Assembly (NCBI GenBank): GCA_935421135.1
Contig: OW285191.1
Span: 8,627,504-8,691,503, forward strand
Reading direction: 5' to 3'
Length of the DNA stretch: 64,000 bases
From: Bugulina stolonifera
Taxonomy: Eukaryota > Bryozoa > Gymnolaemata > Cheilostomatida > Bugulidae
Numbering within the stretch: position 1 is the stretch's first letter; every line of letters starts with the position of its first letter. Both the position numbers and the translations under genes were made by a program. Positions 26,301 to 41,300 of the stretch are shown one piece after another. The notes under the pieces were generated by a model, which worked only from the letters and a program-made list of their open reading frames with translations, searched no databases and was not told where the DNA came from.

Positions 26301-29300
26301 TTAGCTAGTAAATATCCATGTACATGTATATTGTGTTTGAAACGCATGTATATTCAATAGATTTTTATGTAATTAGGTTAGTTAGGGTGTTCCCTTGTTG
26401 TTGTGGTGAATAGCCTTACTCCAAATCTAAGTCAAATATTTATATTACACAAGTATTTCATATATGCCTCTGCTGATTAAAGTCATTTAGTGCTCTGTTA
26501 GATGTGTAATAACACCCAACCCTGTAGAGCTAATCTGTCATCTCTGTTGGTGCTGTTAGTGTTTTAAGTACTGAAGATATTGAACCAATAAGAGCCAATC
26601 ATACAACATGTAGTGAAATGAAATAATCTAACATATTATATCAGATACTCTTACAACTATTTGGTTTTAACTAAACTCCCATGTCGCTGTCTACAGTTCT
26701 AATATGGTGAAATACATACGACGTAATGTTTCCATGTTTAGGCCCAACAATATGAATGGATACAGACGCACTATCCCAAGCTGTTTGATCGTATCAAGCA
26801 GAGTGTTAGAGATGGTAGATTTATACCAGTCGGTGGTTCATGGGTTGAAATGGACGGTTACCTTCCCTCTGGAGAATCCATGTGCAGGCAAATGCTATTC
26901 GGCCAGAATTACTTCATGGATCACTTTGGCAGACATTGCACTGAGGTAAGGCATAGACAGTATATATGTAAACAGTAGATATACATGTACATTACTGAAT
27001 GTGATGTACTAAATCCGTATAAATAATATTGAGTTTGCGATACAAAGTTTTGTCGTCAATCTCAAAGCAATGGAGTAGAATGTAACGAGATTATATTCTA
27101 ATGTATTTGTTGGTTTACTTGTGCAGTTTTGGTTACCTGACACTTTTGGCTACTCCGCCCAGCTCCCACAGATTATGAAACACTTTGGCATGGACAGATT
27201 CTTCACTCAGAAGATTAGCTGGAACCTGTTCAATAAATTCCCTGTGAGTAGTCTCAGTCAGTAAATCAGTCAGTCAGTCAATTAAAAATCATTCAGTCAA
27301 AAATCAGCCCGTGAATCATTCAATAAATCAGTCAGTCAGTTAATGAATTAAAACGCTGTTTGTATTAAGAACGAAAGAGTTTTTGAATTTTAGTGAAAAT
27401 TTCTTTGGGCATTTGTGCTGAATTATTTTTCTATTATTCTCTTATTATGATACTCCAAGGATGGAAATTTCTTTTAAAACCGAAATTTCTATCCATTGCT
27501 CATTATTTAATATGATACAGTTATCCCCACTATGGATATGCTTTACTAATTCTCTATCATATTCGTACTGTGTAACTTTAGCATCACACATTCTTCTGGA
27601 AAGGTCTGGATGGAAGCAGTGTCCTCTCACACTTTGCACCAGGTGAAAGCTATCATATGGAGGCCAAGGTCCATGAGGTAAGCATATCCTATTGCAGATC
27701 AGTGAGTTATCTTTGTATATTCGCGTCGTTATAAGATGCACTCAATTTGGAGGTTGATCCTCAATAAGTGAGAACTGTGTCAAGGAACACTTCTGTGATG
27801 AATATCATAGAACAGAAAAGTTCCTAATTCTTTCAACTGAAACGGTTACGCCGTTTCAATGAATCATGAAGTTTCATGAAGACATATATGTCCACTTTCA
27901 CTGGGTTAGTAATATTTTAGCTACTATTATCTGCATGAGTCTGATAGTCTTCATCATCAATAACATTTTACTACATATATAATATATTAGAATATCTTTA
28001 GATTTGTTGGTTTTGTCACTGGTGTGTGGAGTGTTAACTGAAGGTGTGTTTCTGAGAATAATATTTTCCCTGTGGCAGTTCGTGAAGACCATCAAGAACT
28101 ATGAAGACAAGGGTAGAAGCTCTAAGAGTCTTTTCCTGTTTGGCCATGGAGATGGAGGTCAAGGTCCCACGGAGTGTATGCTAGAGAATCTGGAGAGGTT
28201 GAAGGATGTTAACGGATTACCCAGGTAACCATGATACGTATACGTAGCATGTGTATGTAACTTGAACAGCTCTACTAACATACAATGTCCATGTATATTA
28301 AAGGAAATGTAATTTCTTAGGTAGACCAATTAGTGTCTTCGCGACCTAAATTTCAGGCACAGGCCAAATTGCACAAGAATTTTCTGGCCCACTTTCGTCA
28401 CAGGGTTGCAAACACACCAGCCTGGGCCACAAGCAAAATCTTCATTGTCATGCGAGAAACCTACATGTAGGTGTGCCAATGAGCTAGGGATGTTTATCTC
28501 CAACCAAATAAAATCCCAAACCAATAACCCTTTCAGCCTACGCCAAAAGGCCATCTTGAGATTTTTGTTTGCAACCCTTGTCGTTCCAAGAGGTTGCGAA
28601 GACACTAAATGACGTATAGCTATGGGCAATGTGCGTTTGTTGCAGAAATTCATAAATGATGATTTATCAGTTCTTTGGCTTGGTCATTTGACTTGCTTAT
28701 TGATACCTATAATACACCCGTCACACATACATGTACATAGTATGATTCAGAGTGGGTACAACTATATGTTGTACAAATGTACACCTTACATACTTATGTT
28801 ATGTAAATGTGTTATATTGCAAAAGTTACATAAATTTCAGTCCAATTTCATCTACTTTTAGAGTGAAGTTATCTTCTCCCGCAGAGTTCTTCTCATCTAT
28901 AGAGAAGACAGATACACAGAACTTATGCACCTGGTCTGGAGAACTGTATCTTGAGATGCACAATGGAACATACACCACACAGTCCAAGGTATGTGCATTC
29001 TTAGTAGTACATGTACCCCTTGATGGCAGCGAAAGTTGAATGGTTTAATATAAGCACCGCACTAGTCTCTCATACAAACTTTAGGCATAAAAACTAGAGT
29101 TGACACAAGCATATTAAAATGTGTGGAATGCAAGAACCATGTCGAGCTTTTTGTGTTGGCTCAGCAAATGTAAGTATAATTATGTGATAAAGAACTCAGA
29201 CAGACACTAAATATGCCAGCTCTGGTTTACCTAAGGATATGTTCCTGTTCACTATTAGATTATGGTACTGCCGATGTAAGTAGGAAGTTTCCAACCTCTA

Positions 29301-32300
29301 TTACCAGATTAAAGCATATGATTGGTTAATATCGTACAATGCTATAGTCTGATTGGTCAATGTCATACAATGCTATAGTCTGATTGGCTAATATCGTACA
29401 ATGCAATAGTCTGATTGGTTAATGTCGTGCAATACGATAATCTGATTGGTTAACGTCATACAATACTATAGTCTGATTGATAAATACCATTTTCTTATTT
29501 TCTTCTCATTTGAATAGATAAAGAAGTACAACAGAAGATGTGAGGCTATGCTGCATAACCTGGAGTTTCTGAGTACCCTGTGCTACGTCTCAAACCTCGG
29601 GGAGTACCCTTTTGAAGAACTTGATGCTATCTGGAAACCAGTCTTGCTGAATCAGGTACCATTTATTCTCATGTTGGTAAAGGCCAATCTGGCATAGTAT
29701 ACGTATACACATAGTACTTAGAGAGATGGCTACCATTCACAATATAGATATGGGAAGATAACTACAAAGTGTGTGTAAATTCCTTAAATACCGTATGTAA
29801 CGTATGAAAGTTTTATTGTATTCAGACATTTGTTTAAAATGATGTGCATATTATCAATTTAGCAGCGTTAATAGGGGCCTGAGAACTCAGTCTATCATCA
29901 TAAAGTCTGGTTGGTCCACGGTCTCATCAGTTTGCCTATATTTGGTGTGTAAATTTGTTTTAGTTTCATGACGTTCTGCCGGGTAGTTCAGTTGAGATAG
30001 CTAATAAGGATGCTATTGATCTCTACAGCCAGGCGGTCAAGTCTGGAGATGTGCTGCAGAAAGAGTTACTCAGCAAGATATCTGTAAGTTCTAAGTCTAA
30101 GGCATTGTTTGTATTCAAGGCCATGGTGGTCATTTCTACCTGGTTTAGTGGACCTCAAGGCGTTCTCTTTGAAACACATCAATTTCCAACTCGAAATTCG
30201 GCCTTAGATTTTGTAAGCTCCATATGTGGATGGCGACTTACTGTTTCATTCAAAGTTGAATTTGTATGCCTTGTCCTATAAATTATACCCTTTGGTACCC
30301 AAGTTGGTGAAACCCATCCCTGAATTACTAGATCAAAAGTAACTTAATACTACACAGTAACATATATTACATACTACACATACATATACTATGTACTACA
30401 TATACTATATACTACATAGTACATATTATATGCCATATACTATATACTACGTAGTACATATACCAACTTCTGTAGAATGAGGGTGCAGCTACGAGTCCCG
30501 GTACTGTGGGTGTATGTAACACACTAGGGTGGAGAAGGACAGAGGTGGTATCTGTGAAGGAGGGAGTTTCTGCCCATGACACAGTAGTCCAGGCGGACCC
30601 GGATGGCAACAGCTACCACCTGGTGGATATAGACAGCTACAGTCTGTCATGCTGTCCACCTCGTACACAGTTCACTCCAGTCAGCATCATGAGAGTCAGT
30701 GCAGGTGACTATGTAAGTACTAGCACAGACAAATATGGCAGCCATTTTGTAGCAATTCGTCATCAAGATTAAATTTTAATTATGGTCATAGAAATTTTTG
30801 AAGATGACGTGATGCAAGCCTACTACTTTACCCAATCACAAATCAGATCTTTGGTATCAAATATGGACGCCGACAAGAAGAGTATGTCGTTTCAGCTTGC
30901 TCAATTGTTATGGAACTACATGTTTGCATTATTCATGCAGAATGAAGATAGAATAGTCATGACCAACAGCAAGGTCAATGTGGAGATTGATAGAACTGGC
31001 CGAGTGACTGTCTTGCAGTATGTCCTTGACTCAAGTAAAGAGCTCTACTCCAGGTAAGTAATATACATTGTATGTGTAGGCCACACATGGACACATATTG
31101 AGTGTCAATTATCAATCAGTAGTAGTCTAGATCCTAAGTCCTTCAAAATAATTGTTATTGGAGCCCATTCTACACTTGAGCTATGCAAAATTCTAGAATT
31201 TCAGTGAGTGTGGGCCTAATGTGAGCTAACCATTGGGTAAGGAAGACTGCAGTATAACTATTTTAGATTATCTAATACTACAACCAGCACTATAAAAATC
31301 TAAGTGAATTGCCAAATGCAAGAAGAGTCATAAAATCAAGGCTTTTAAATGTTGTGAGGTTGAAGCAAAATGAAAATTACAATGCTATGAATACTAAATA
31401 CCCATTACACACAAATGTACATCTTGTGGATATATGCCGAACATGGGAGTTGTCTTATTGTGAAATAATTTTTGTATACATAGGAGACAGCAATTCCCAA
31501 ATTAGGTGTAATTTTTATATGCTCAGAGACAGTTACATAATACTATGTTGTGTATTCCATTTATTTATCTCTATACTATACTATAGTACCATCCTCAGTT
31601 TGAAATAAGCTAGGGTCACAAGTCAGGTAATTAGTTGCCCTTCTTCACTACTAATAGTATTGGTTATCAGTTTAATTACCTGGAAGCCATTAATGACAAT
31701 GGGTCATGCATTGAGAAGAGCTCACCCACGCTATATTATTCATACTGAAAAATGGGACTGTAAGATGAACTACATCTGCACTGTTTATTACTAATTGTAC
31801 ATGGTCTACATCAGAGCCATTGAGCCATCTCAATGGCTCTGGTCTACATATCATATACTGGTCATGGTTGGTGTGCTACTCTGCACACTACACTAGAGCA
31901 AAACCTTCAGCTACTTGTAATTATATAATATAGCAATAACAAGGTCACAATTATTATTATACTAAAGAATTCTCTAGATACATTGTGTCAAGCTTAGTAT
32001 TTAGCATAAATTGAGGGTATTGCATACTTCTTATTTTGATTCCACTGCAACATATATAAGTGACAACAAACAACAAGGCTAGGGCTGGGATGACAAGGCT
32101 TGGGATGGGATGACAAGGTTAGGGTTGGGATGACAAGGTTAGGGTTGGGATGACAAGGCTATAGCTGAGACCAATGGCCAATGGCTGTGGCTGAGACAAC
32201 AAGGCTAGAGCTCAGTTGCTGCTGCACTGAAAAGATTATCCAAGCCTAACCTATGTGTACATTTTAGTAATCCTCCCCCCCCCCCCCCTCCCCCATTTAG

Positions 32301-35300
32301 GTCTGTGTAATATATACAATCTAATAAACAATGTCAATAGATCAAGGAAAGACACCTGGTTAATTGAACAGATCTTGTAACCTAATTACATACATTCAGG
32401 TTCATTACCTATTTAGTTAGATAATTTGTAGTTGGGCATATAATTGATGTTCATTCTGACTGATACAAGTAAGTATGTACACCACTACATCAAGTAAGTA
32501 TGTACACCACTACATCAAGTAAGTATGTACACCACTACATCAAGTAAGTATGTACACCACTACATCAAGTAAGTATGTACACCACTACATCAAGTAAGTA
32601 TGTACACCACTACATCAAGTAAGTATGTACACCACTACATCAAGTAAGTATGTACACCACTACATCAAGTAAGTATGTACACCACTACATCAAGTAAGTA
32701 TGTACACCACTACATCAAGTAAGTATGTACACCACTACATCAAGGAATATCCTTCAACCTCAAACAGTCTACAAAATAATAAAATATTATGTAGTAATGA
32801 AAACTGAGTGCAGCATGTTTGTTTCAAACAGTTGCAGTTAATACCTCTCTGTGTCAGAATTCCTCTACACTAAATGGCAAATTTCTCCATTGCTGCACCT
32901 AACTGATTAGATAAATAGTGTAGGGGTTTACTACCACTTATATTAGTGCAAACAGTCTTAGTTACAACTTTGTTGGGAACTGCTAGAGTTTTGTGGCTAC
33001 CTTGAATATGTTATCCACGCTAAAACCAGTGTTATGCAAATCCATGGATAATTTATAATTGTCACACTACTTATTCCCTCTAATTCCATTACTTTGGTAT
33101 GTCAACCACATTACTTTGGTATGGACAACACATTTTGTAAAATGATATCAAAGCATACTTTGATTTAAACCTACATAGGTACAAATGTCTCATGTCCTAG
33201 GAACCCAAGGACTCGGCAAATTTCCTTCCTTATGAATGTGACTTTGCTCTAAGCCCACCAACACATTGTGGTTTTAGACTAGAGCTTAGGTCATGGGTTT
33301 AGCTTGAGTACTCAGTCTATAAAACGCCAACTCTTTAAAGGGCTTGAAATCTAGGCTATGGCATATTACTTCACAGTGCTTGTGGTTGAAAGAGAAATTC
33401 TACATTATTTGAAATAGCAACTTTGAAAAGTGATTTTATTGATATGTAACATGATAACGTAAAAATCTTTGAATTACCATATTGAAGGCCTCCATTGTAC
33501 CATTATTTACATAATATACCAGCAATAATGTACATGTATATATTTTAATATAAAAGAGAGATTATGGTAGATTGTAGTACAGTTTCTAAAGTTCTGTGAT
33601 TTTAATTTGATCTGGAAACTAATTCTAAACTTTCTTTTTCTTCTCTGAACTCGCTTGACCATTGGCTAACTTTACACGACCGTTGGTATGGCCATTAGTG
33701 AGAGGTTCATGTGGCTTGGTAATACCATTCTTAGTCGCGGTACTAGGTCTTGGTGCTGGTTTCCTAATATACGCATCGTAGAAAAATTTAACAAATAATA
33801 GGAAATAGCTAAAGTACATTAAAAATGAAAGTTTCATGTTGTTATCGGACACGCCACAGGGTACTCCTTTCTGTTTGAGTTTATAAACGTACACGGCGAT
33901 GTATACTCCGACCACCATCTGTGACAGCTGGAAGAGAGTTATGGCCATCCTGACCCATTGCGGTGCTCTATACTTGAGTGCCCTCAATGCGTAGTATGCA
34001 TACATCACGGAATGGACAGCGTAGTTCATAGTGATGTACCATCTGCCGCTACTCGTCCTATCAGCATAGCTGTACCAGGTGTAGATGAGTACTGTTATGT
34101 GGTGATACCAATGTAGTAGTATCAATGGCTGTTTCCTCAATACTATGAATACCGTATCACCAAGCTCTATAATTTTGGATATACTAAACAATGATGTCCA
34201 CAATGCTAGCACCGGTATATCTGTCCATTCTATCGTACAGACCGACTCATGGAAACTTTGATGCATCAGAGAGTAGTAGAGATTTGGAAGCATTCGTATT
34301 GTACCGAGTACGCTAAATATCGCTAGTAGTCCACTCCATAAAGCGAGTAAATTACTTAAATTGAATCTGTCAAAAGATTCCATAACTTTCCTACCTCCAA
34401 ATATGAGAACAACATATAATGCAGCTGCCCATATGCTCAGTGCCCAATGTTCGTCCAAATAGTCGATAACGTGCGCAAAGTCCTTTCTGTTACTCTCGAA
34501 ACTGAAACCAGTTATGTTGAAGTTGATAGAATAATCCATGATATAGTTAGTACAATGTACAATATGCAGTATGTCACTATTCTAGTAGGTGTATATAATA
34601 TTACTAGTGTCTAATACTACTACTACTGCTGCTACTACACACTGCTATCACTGACCGGTGCGATGCGTGAGTGAGCTAGATATCGTGTGAGCTTAGTATC
34701 GTATGATGTCAAATGCGCTCATCCATGCCATACTGCATGCATGGAATAGTCGTGGTTGTTATCTGCCGGTTGTTAGGCTTGTACACAACTCAAATACCCT
34801 CATGCTTTGTGCCAACGCTATTGGCTATCAGTTTCTGATAATAACCAAGGCCAACTAATACCAATGCATAGTGCATTGTACAAATATAAATACTGCAAAT
34901 ATATTATATATGGGCTAATATTACTGATATTGCTAATATAACACTCTATACACATTCAATAACCAATCATCGTTAGCCATACTGATATGACTGTGTCAAT
35001 CCAATTTCCATTGTATTGTATTAAAAATAGTACAATATACTCTATGTTTTAAATTTATTGTCCTGTAGACAGTCTAGCTCTCCAAATCGAGCACACTAGT
35101 AATGTCATCAGGCCATACACAGTTCCACCTGGTGCTTCCTTAAATTTCTGCTGCAATAATCTGCCGAGCAGTTTGTACATGGGACCTAGCCCTCAAAAAC
35201 GGGTATCGTAGTACAACATGTAGGCCTACTTTTATAATTATGCATTATTCTGCTTAATAATATTTATGCTTAGACTAAATAACTGTACTATTGTGTTGCA

Positions 35301-38300
35301 CTATCAACCAAACGCTCCCCTTATCATAGTATGGGAGTTATCTCCTCATTGGATGAGTTTTACATAAATCCAGCACAACATTGTAATGTTACTTGTTTAT
35401 ATAAATAGCTAAACTTTTATAATTAATTGTGGTTATTATACCTGTGATAGTGCATCTGTAGTATTATATTACATGTAGTTTAGTTGAATATATAATAAGG
35501 CTCCCTTGGCTACTACCATGGCCACATAATGTTACAGGCATCCGGCCCAAGGGGCACAGCTAGCATACAGTTTTTCTAACTTGTTTTCTAGCATGGCTGT
35601 AGGACCCGGTACTCAGGCTATGTGTTGCTATGTTTCAGTCAGTTAGAAACCAGAGTATCAGTTAGACTAGTATTGACGTATTAGCTAATATAACCAGTGG
35701 ATCACTTTGTTGGTAGGAATTTGCTCAATGGAGTCGCTAACCAGTTTACACTGTATGATGATATACCTCTGTTCTGGGATGCGTGGGACGTTATGGACTA
35801 CCACCAGGTATGTACTAAAACCTCCCATATTTAGGTCATTGTACTCGGTATCGTGAGTAATGGCACAGGATAGACAACTCTGCATATTTCACAGCATAAT
35901 GTAGTTCATCTCCCCTCCTTCAATGAAGCCGCTCAAAGACCCATTTGAAACGACCTAATTTTCAACTGGTGTATACTGAATGAGAAATAATACAAGAGAT
36001 TCTATCAGACTGGCAAAAATATTTACGAATAGTATTGTTGTAAAACGATCTGAGAGAGGACAACTCTATGATATATTATATTTTGCACTCAATGTTGTTA
36101 GATCATGTGCATTGCGCATGATAGAATTATATCAATAGGCGTTACATGACTGTATTGTAGGAAACAAGGACGCCTGTAGCTGAAGTTCTTATGGGTGCAA
36201 TGGTGAGAGAGGAGGGTCCACTCAGGGCTTCCGTTGAAGTGTCACTCAAGATTAGTGATAAGAGCTATATCAGGCAACTGATAGTATTGGATGCTGAATG
36301 TGACTATGTCAGGGTGGATTGTGAGGTAATAGTATGTGTTAGAAACTACTACCCTCTCAAACATGAGTGTAGCAGTTACATTGTATATACATGTATTGTG
36401 TTATACATACAATGTACATGTAGATAAGAAGACAAGTTACCATATATATGTTGTTACTGCAAGGTTACGGTTGATGTGATATAGTTCATGATGCCATTAC
36501 TGCTACTTGATCCTATGATAGTAAGTGGCAGCCAATACACATGCCATCTGATATGTCATTGGTAAGCCTAATTCTTGGACATGGCCATTTTTATAATAAA
36601 TTGGTATTTAAAGATTGGTGATTTTTAACTATTTTTTGTACTGGGCTAGCTGTTTAAATGAAATGGTGGAGGAGTGAAACTGGAGTAGTCTAGCCATTTG
36701 TGGTAAGGAATTGTGACCTCCTGAGTTAATCTCCTGAGTAATGGCCTCTGTACGTTTGACAAGCTTTTAGATTATGCTAATATTCTATTGCGGTAGAGCT
36801 GATAGCATTTCCTAGGTAATCTAAATACTACAACACATCAGGGCAACAATCAGTCCAATTAATCACATCTGTCGCAGAATAATCAAAATTGCATAGGGAG
36901 ATAATTTCGATTCTTCGGTATACTAACAGCGGCTTGTTGGTCTAGGGGTATGATTCTCGCTTTGGGTGCGAGAGGTCCCGGGTTCAAATCCCGGACAAGC
37001 CCAAATGTTTTTTCTTTTTCAACAAGAGTAAATATGTCACTACTGTCTTTTTGGTTACGTTATTGTGTTCCTGTTAGAAATATTAGGAGAATTTAGAAGA
37101 TTTTAATGCATAGTTCAATTATAGAGAGATTTTGCGAAGAAGTATTAGCGCAACGAAAACAGTTCACAGATTGCTTGATGCAAGGAGTAAGAAGAAACTC
37201 TTACTCTTTGCTTGATGCTCGTTGCAGCCTATATAATATAGGCATACAATGCTTCATGCAGATAACTCTATTACAGGTTTACAAAATGACAATCATGTGA
37301 ATGGAACTATTGGATATTAGCATAATTATAATTTGTTTAGGTTAGAGGCAGAGCTGGGCCCAAGTCATCGATTTGACTTGACTCGTCAAGTCACAAGTCG
37401 ACTTGACTTGGACTTGCCAACATGTTGACTTGACTTTGACTTGCACATTAATGTGACTTGACTTGATTTGGACACATGAATAACTTGTGACATTGTCTTG
37501 GGTTTTTGCCAAGTCAATATGGAGGGTAAAAATTTTGTACAACCGTAGTGCCAATATTCCTACACATACAGGCTGGTTGCCATGACTTTAAAACAACAAC
37601 TCCAAAATTTTAGAAATGACTTGACTTGTTGACTTTCAAGTCGACTTGAACCCAACTCTGATTACTGTCAGTACTAGACTAGACACCTATTCTCTCAGCA
37701 CCATCAGCTAAAGTATTTTAAGCAGACGAGACCAGATTTTATGCTCGTGTTCCTCAGAAAGTATACTAACAATATCATATCGATTACACAAAAGAGAGAC
37801 TTCAGCTTGACTTGACTTGTGACTTGCATGGCGGCTGACTTGACTTGACTTGAGGCAGCACTGACTTCAGTTTGATTTGACTTGTTTTCAAAATTTTTGA
37901 AATGACTTGACTTGACTTTCAAGTCGACTTGGGCCTTGGTTAGAAGGAAATTGCTATGCTGCATATAATTGCACAAATGTATAATATAATATAATAAAAT
38001 ATAGCAAGCATACATGAAAATATAACATGGTAATGCTGATGATAGAGAAATTGTATTGTGCGATTTTATTATTTAAAAGGATGATCCACAACGTAGACAA
38101 ACATAAATAATAAATACAAATGTTTATTATTTTCAACACGATTTTTGTGTGTCCATTGGCATCATTAGATGATGTTTCTGATTGTTATGACATGGTGGAC
38201 TAGTTTTACTATTTCTCTAGGTACACTGGTGGGAAAATAGAAAGTTTCTGAAGGTGGAGTTTCCTCTCGATATTACTTCTGATCATGTGACCTATGAGTC

Positions 38301-41300
38301 ACAGTTTGGACATCTCAGACGCCCAACGCATAAGAATACACCGTGGGACTCGGCTAAGTACGAGGTACTCAATTAGTTATTTTTGGTAGTACATCTCTCT
38401 ATCTACACTGTATATGCATATTCCTGGCACTACTAGCAGGTGGTTGGCAGGCAATTTACACTGATTAGTGTTAATGATTATAAGCTGACTTGTGGCCACA
38501 GTTGTCAAGTCATTCTCTCTAATTTCATGTGATTCCTTCAAATCTGGTTCAAATGTTCAATACTCCAGCCAGCTATGGAACCCAAAGTACACAATCATGT
38601 TTATCCAAGGTCTACCACTTTGACTGATATACAATGTACTGTGTATATATAATTATATATTATCTACAATTTGTGCATTGTATATTATGGGTATATTGTT
38701 GACACAGTTAAAATGATAACACAGTGCATATTTGTACACATTCACCACACATAGATTCCACTAGATTTTTAAAGTGGGTGAACTGGATGACATACTCTTT
38801 ACTATTGTAATACCCTAGCTGACTCACAACCATAGGATGTGTTCCATATACAGCATTCATGTATATACCAGCATTTGTCCTTTGCTTTCTGTGCTGGTAT
38901 ATCAGCAAATATAAAGTATCTAGCATCACATTGTGCATTGTGCTGCAGCGTTATGCTATGTTGTAGGTATGCAGCCAAAAGTGGATGGACTTATCAGATT
39001 ACAGCTCCGGGGTGGCCATATTGAATGACTGTAAATATGGGTGCTCAGTGATGGATTACTCCACTCTTAGTTTGTCCTTACTAAGAGCTCCCAAGAGTCC
39101 TGATGCAAACGCCGACATGGGAGTACATAACTTCTCATACGCTATAATGCCGCACAATGGTTTGTAGACTTACATGTACTACCTGTAGCTTTCCAGCATA
39201 GCTGCTATTAGATGTATACTATAAAATGTAACATCAATGGAAAGAGTGAGTTTTAGAATGGGCTCTTGTTGCCACTTAAAGTTGTCCTCTCCCAATCTGT
39301 ACCGTAGCAAGGGAACCCAGAAACTAAGGACTATAATGTGGAGTTGTCCTCTCCCAATGTGTTCACTGTCTCCTAGAAAAATGAACAGAACAAAGCATGG
39401 GAGAGGACAACTTAACAATATAATCAATAGCTACTGGGTGTCCATGCTTATCACTTATCTTATTCTCTGCCCTCTTTTCCTCTAGGTTAGTCTAGGACTA
39501 GGCTTTCTTTTGCAAATTATATAACATCATAGCAATGCTGTGAATATATTTACCTCTCCACACTTAGTTGTGTCAGTGGCTAGTGCATTGTATGTTATAT
39601 ACCAGGTTCCTATCAAGAAGCAGGAGTCATCCAATCAGCATATAGTCTGAACACACCACTAATTCTATTGGACAGATGTACTCAAGTTAGAGAAAGTGTG
39701 AATCTATTGTCTACTGATCAACCTGCTATCATTATAGATACAGTTAAGGTATGACACTTATACAACTGATCACGGCTACATAACTGCTACGAAAAAATTT
39801 TGTTGAATCCTTCATTTGCTAAACAATGTATATTGATAGACTGCTGTGAGCTTCGCAACGATCTCTCAAGCTTCTGGTGTAACCTTTCTAGGTAGCAGAA
39901 TGTGACAGAAAGCAAGATGTTAAGAGCAAGTCCGTGATACTCCGATGTTATGAGTCATATGGTGGTAGCTGCCGCGCTAAACTGTCTCTCTCACCTCCTT
40001 TTATCATCAAGTCTGCCAAGCAGTAAGTTACAATTACAGTAAACTGGATATTCTTGGAGTTGTGCCACTAATGATGTTTAATACTTTTGGGTTGATAACT
40101 CCACAATATTGACTCAGTGATTGCAACTTTACATGCCATTAGTTATAAGCATAGAGGTAGGATAGAGCCAGTACTCGACCGCTATTACTATTACGATCGT
40201 GAAGCCGGTCTGGCCCCACTTCTTTGCTTTAGACGCAGTTCCGGTTTGCTACTAAATCCATTGTAACAATACGAAATCGATAACGTTTGCTCAACAAAAT
40301 CACATATTTTGTGGCTATCAGTACTCTGCAAGTTAAAAACTATCTATGATACATTAAAAATACAACTTCTGATATAATTGAAATTAATGAGAAGTCAACT
40401 ACATATGCATTATATCTATTATTGCACTGTATTGTATTTTTGTTTTATCATCTGCAGTGCAGAATTATGGATGGTAAATCATATGACTATCATAACCAGA
40501 CAAATATATATATGCAAACAAGATTGAAAGTTAGCAAAAATGTTATAGACATAGCAATAAAAGAATTAAATAACAAAAAAATAAGAAATTTATGATACAC
40601 TTATTGTAAAATTATGTTACAGGTATTGAAATGAAGCAAAAGTTCAATGTTTCAAATGTCTATTCATCGGTCGAGAATCGAAATACACTGTATAAAACAC
40701 CTGCTCACATCAAACCAGAATCTGCTTTACTAAATCAGTAGCATAAGTGAGGCCACCTCTGTTTTTGGCCTTCATCATCCTACGACATACAAATGATCAC
40801 CAAAGCCACCTGCACACTTACGCACTGCCGTGTAGAGTTCTTGCAATTTTTCCTGAAATATCCAAGAATATTCAGTGGGTGAGTGTTACAAGTTTGTAGC
40901 GATGTTAAACAGAAGGTATTGAAGCTTTTCACTTGCACCACCGTAAAGAAAATAAACCAGAGCTGGAGTCACAGTCAGCTGAATTGGCTACATTTAAAGT
41001 GGACACTGACCGCTTCATCAACAGCTTCCTTGGATCTGCCCTAAAGCCTGTAGCAGTTGGGTTGTTGTTATGCTCTCCCATTCTATGAATCCTGCTAAAC
41101 AAAGTCTTGAGAAACTCTGAAAGTAACAGAATAAGTAGCATCTGATCTGTATCAATAAAATATCAAAAATTATTCAAAACTTAGGAAACTTCCACGCAAC
41201 GCACCTTTACACTGAATGTTATATATATATTATATTTATATATATTATGATAACATACATGTATATAGGTATGTTTATACATTGTACCTTTGTACATATA

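Noticed and set aside
31309..31608. 99-codon plus-strand ORF in the MAN2C1 intron
   Set aside because: No splice or family support; composition is like surrounding intron.
32100..32160. Telomere-like TTAGGG
   Set aside because: Occurs only as part of a 22-bp minisatellite unit, never as a hexamer array.
32469..32743. CRISPR-like regular repeat
   Set aside because: Units are contiguous with no unique spacers, in an animal intron; it is a minisatellite.
39179..39485. Overlapping 82-codon ORFs on both strands
   Set aside because: Lie in a dispersed inverted repeat between two MAN2C1 exons; mirror readings of the same repeat.
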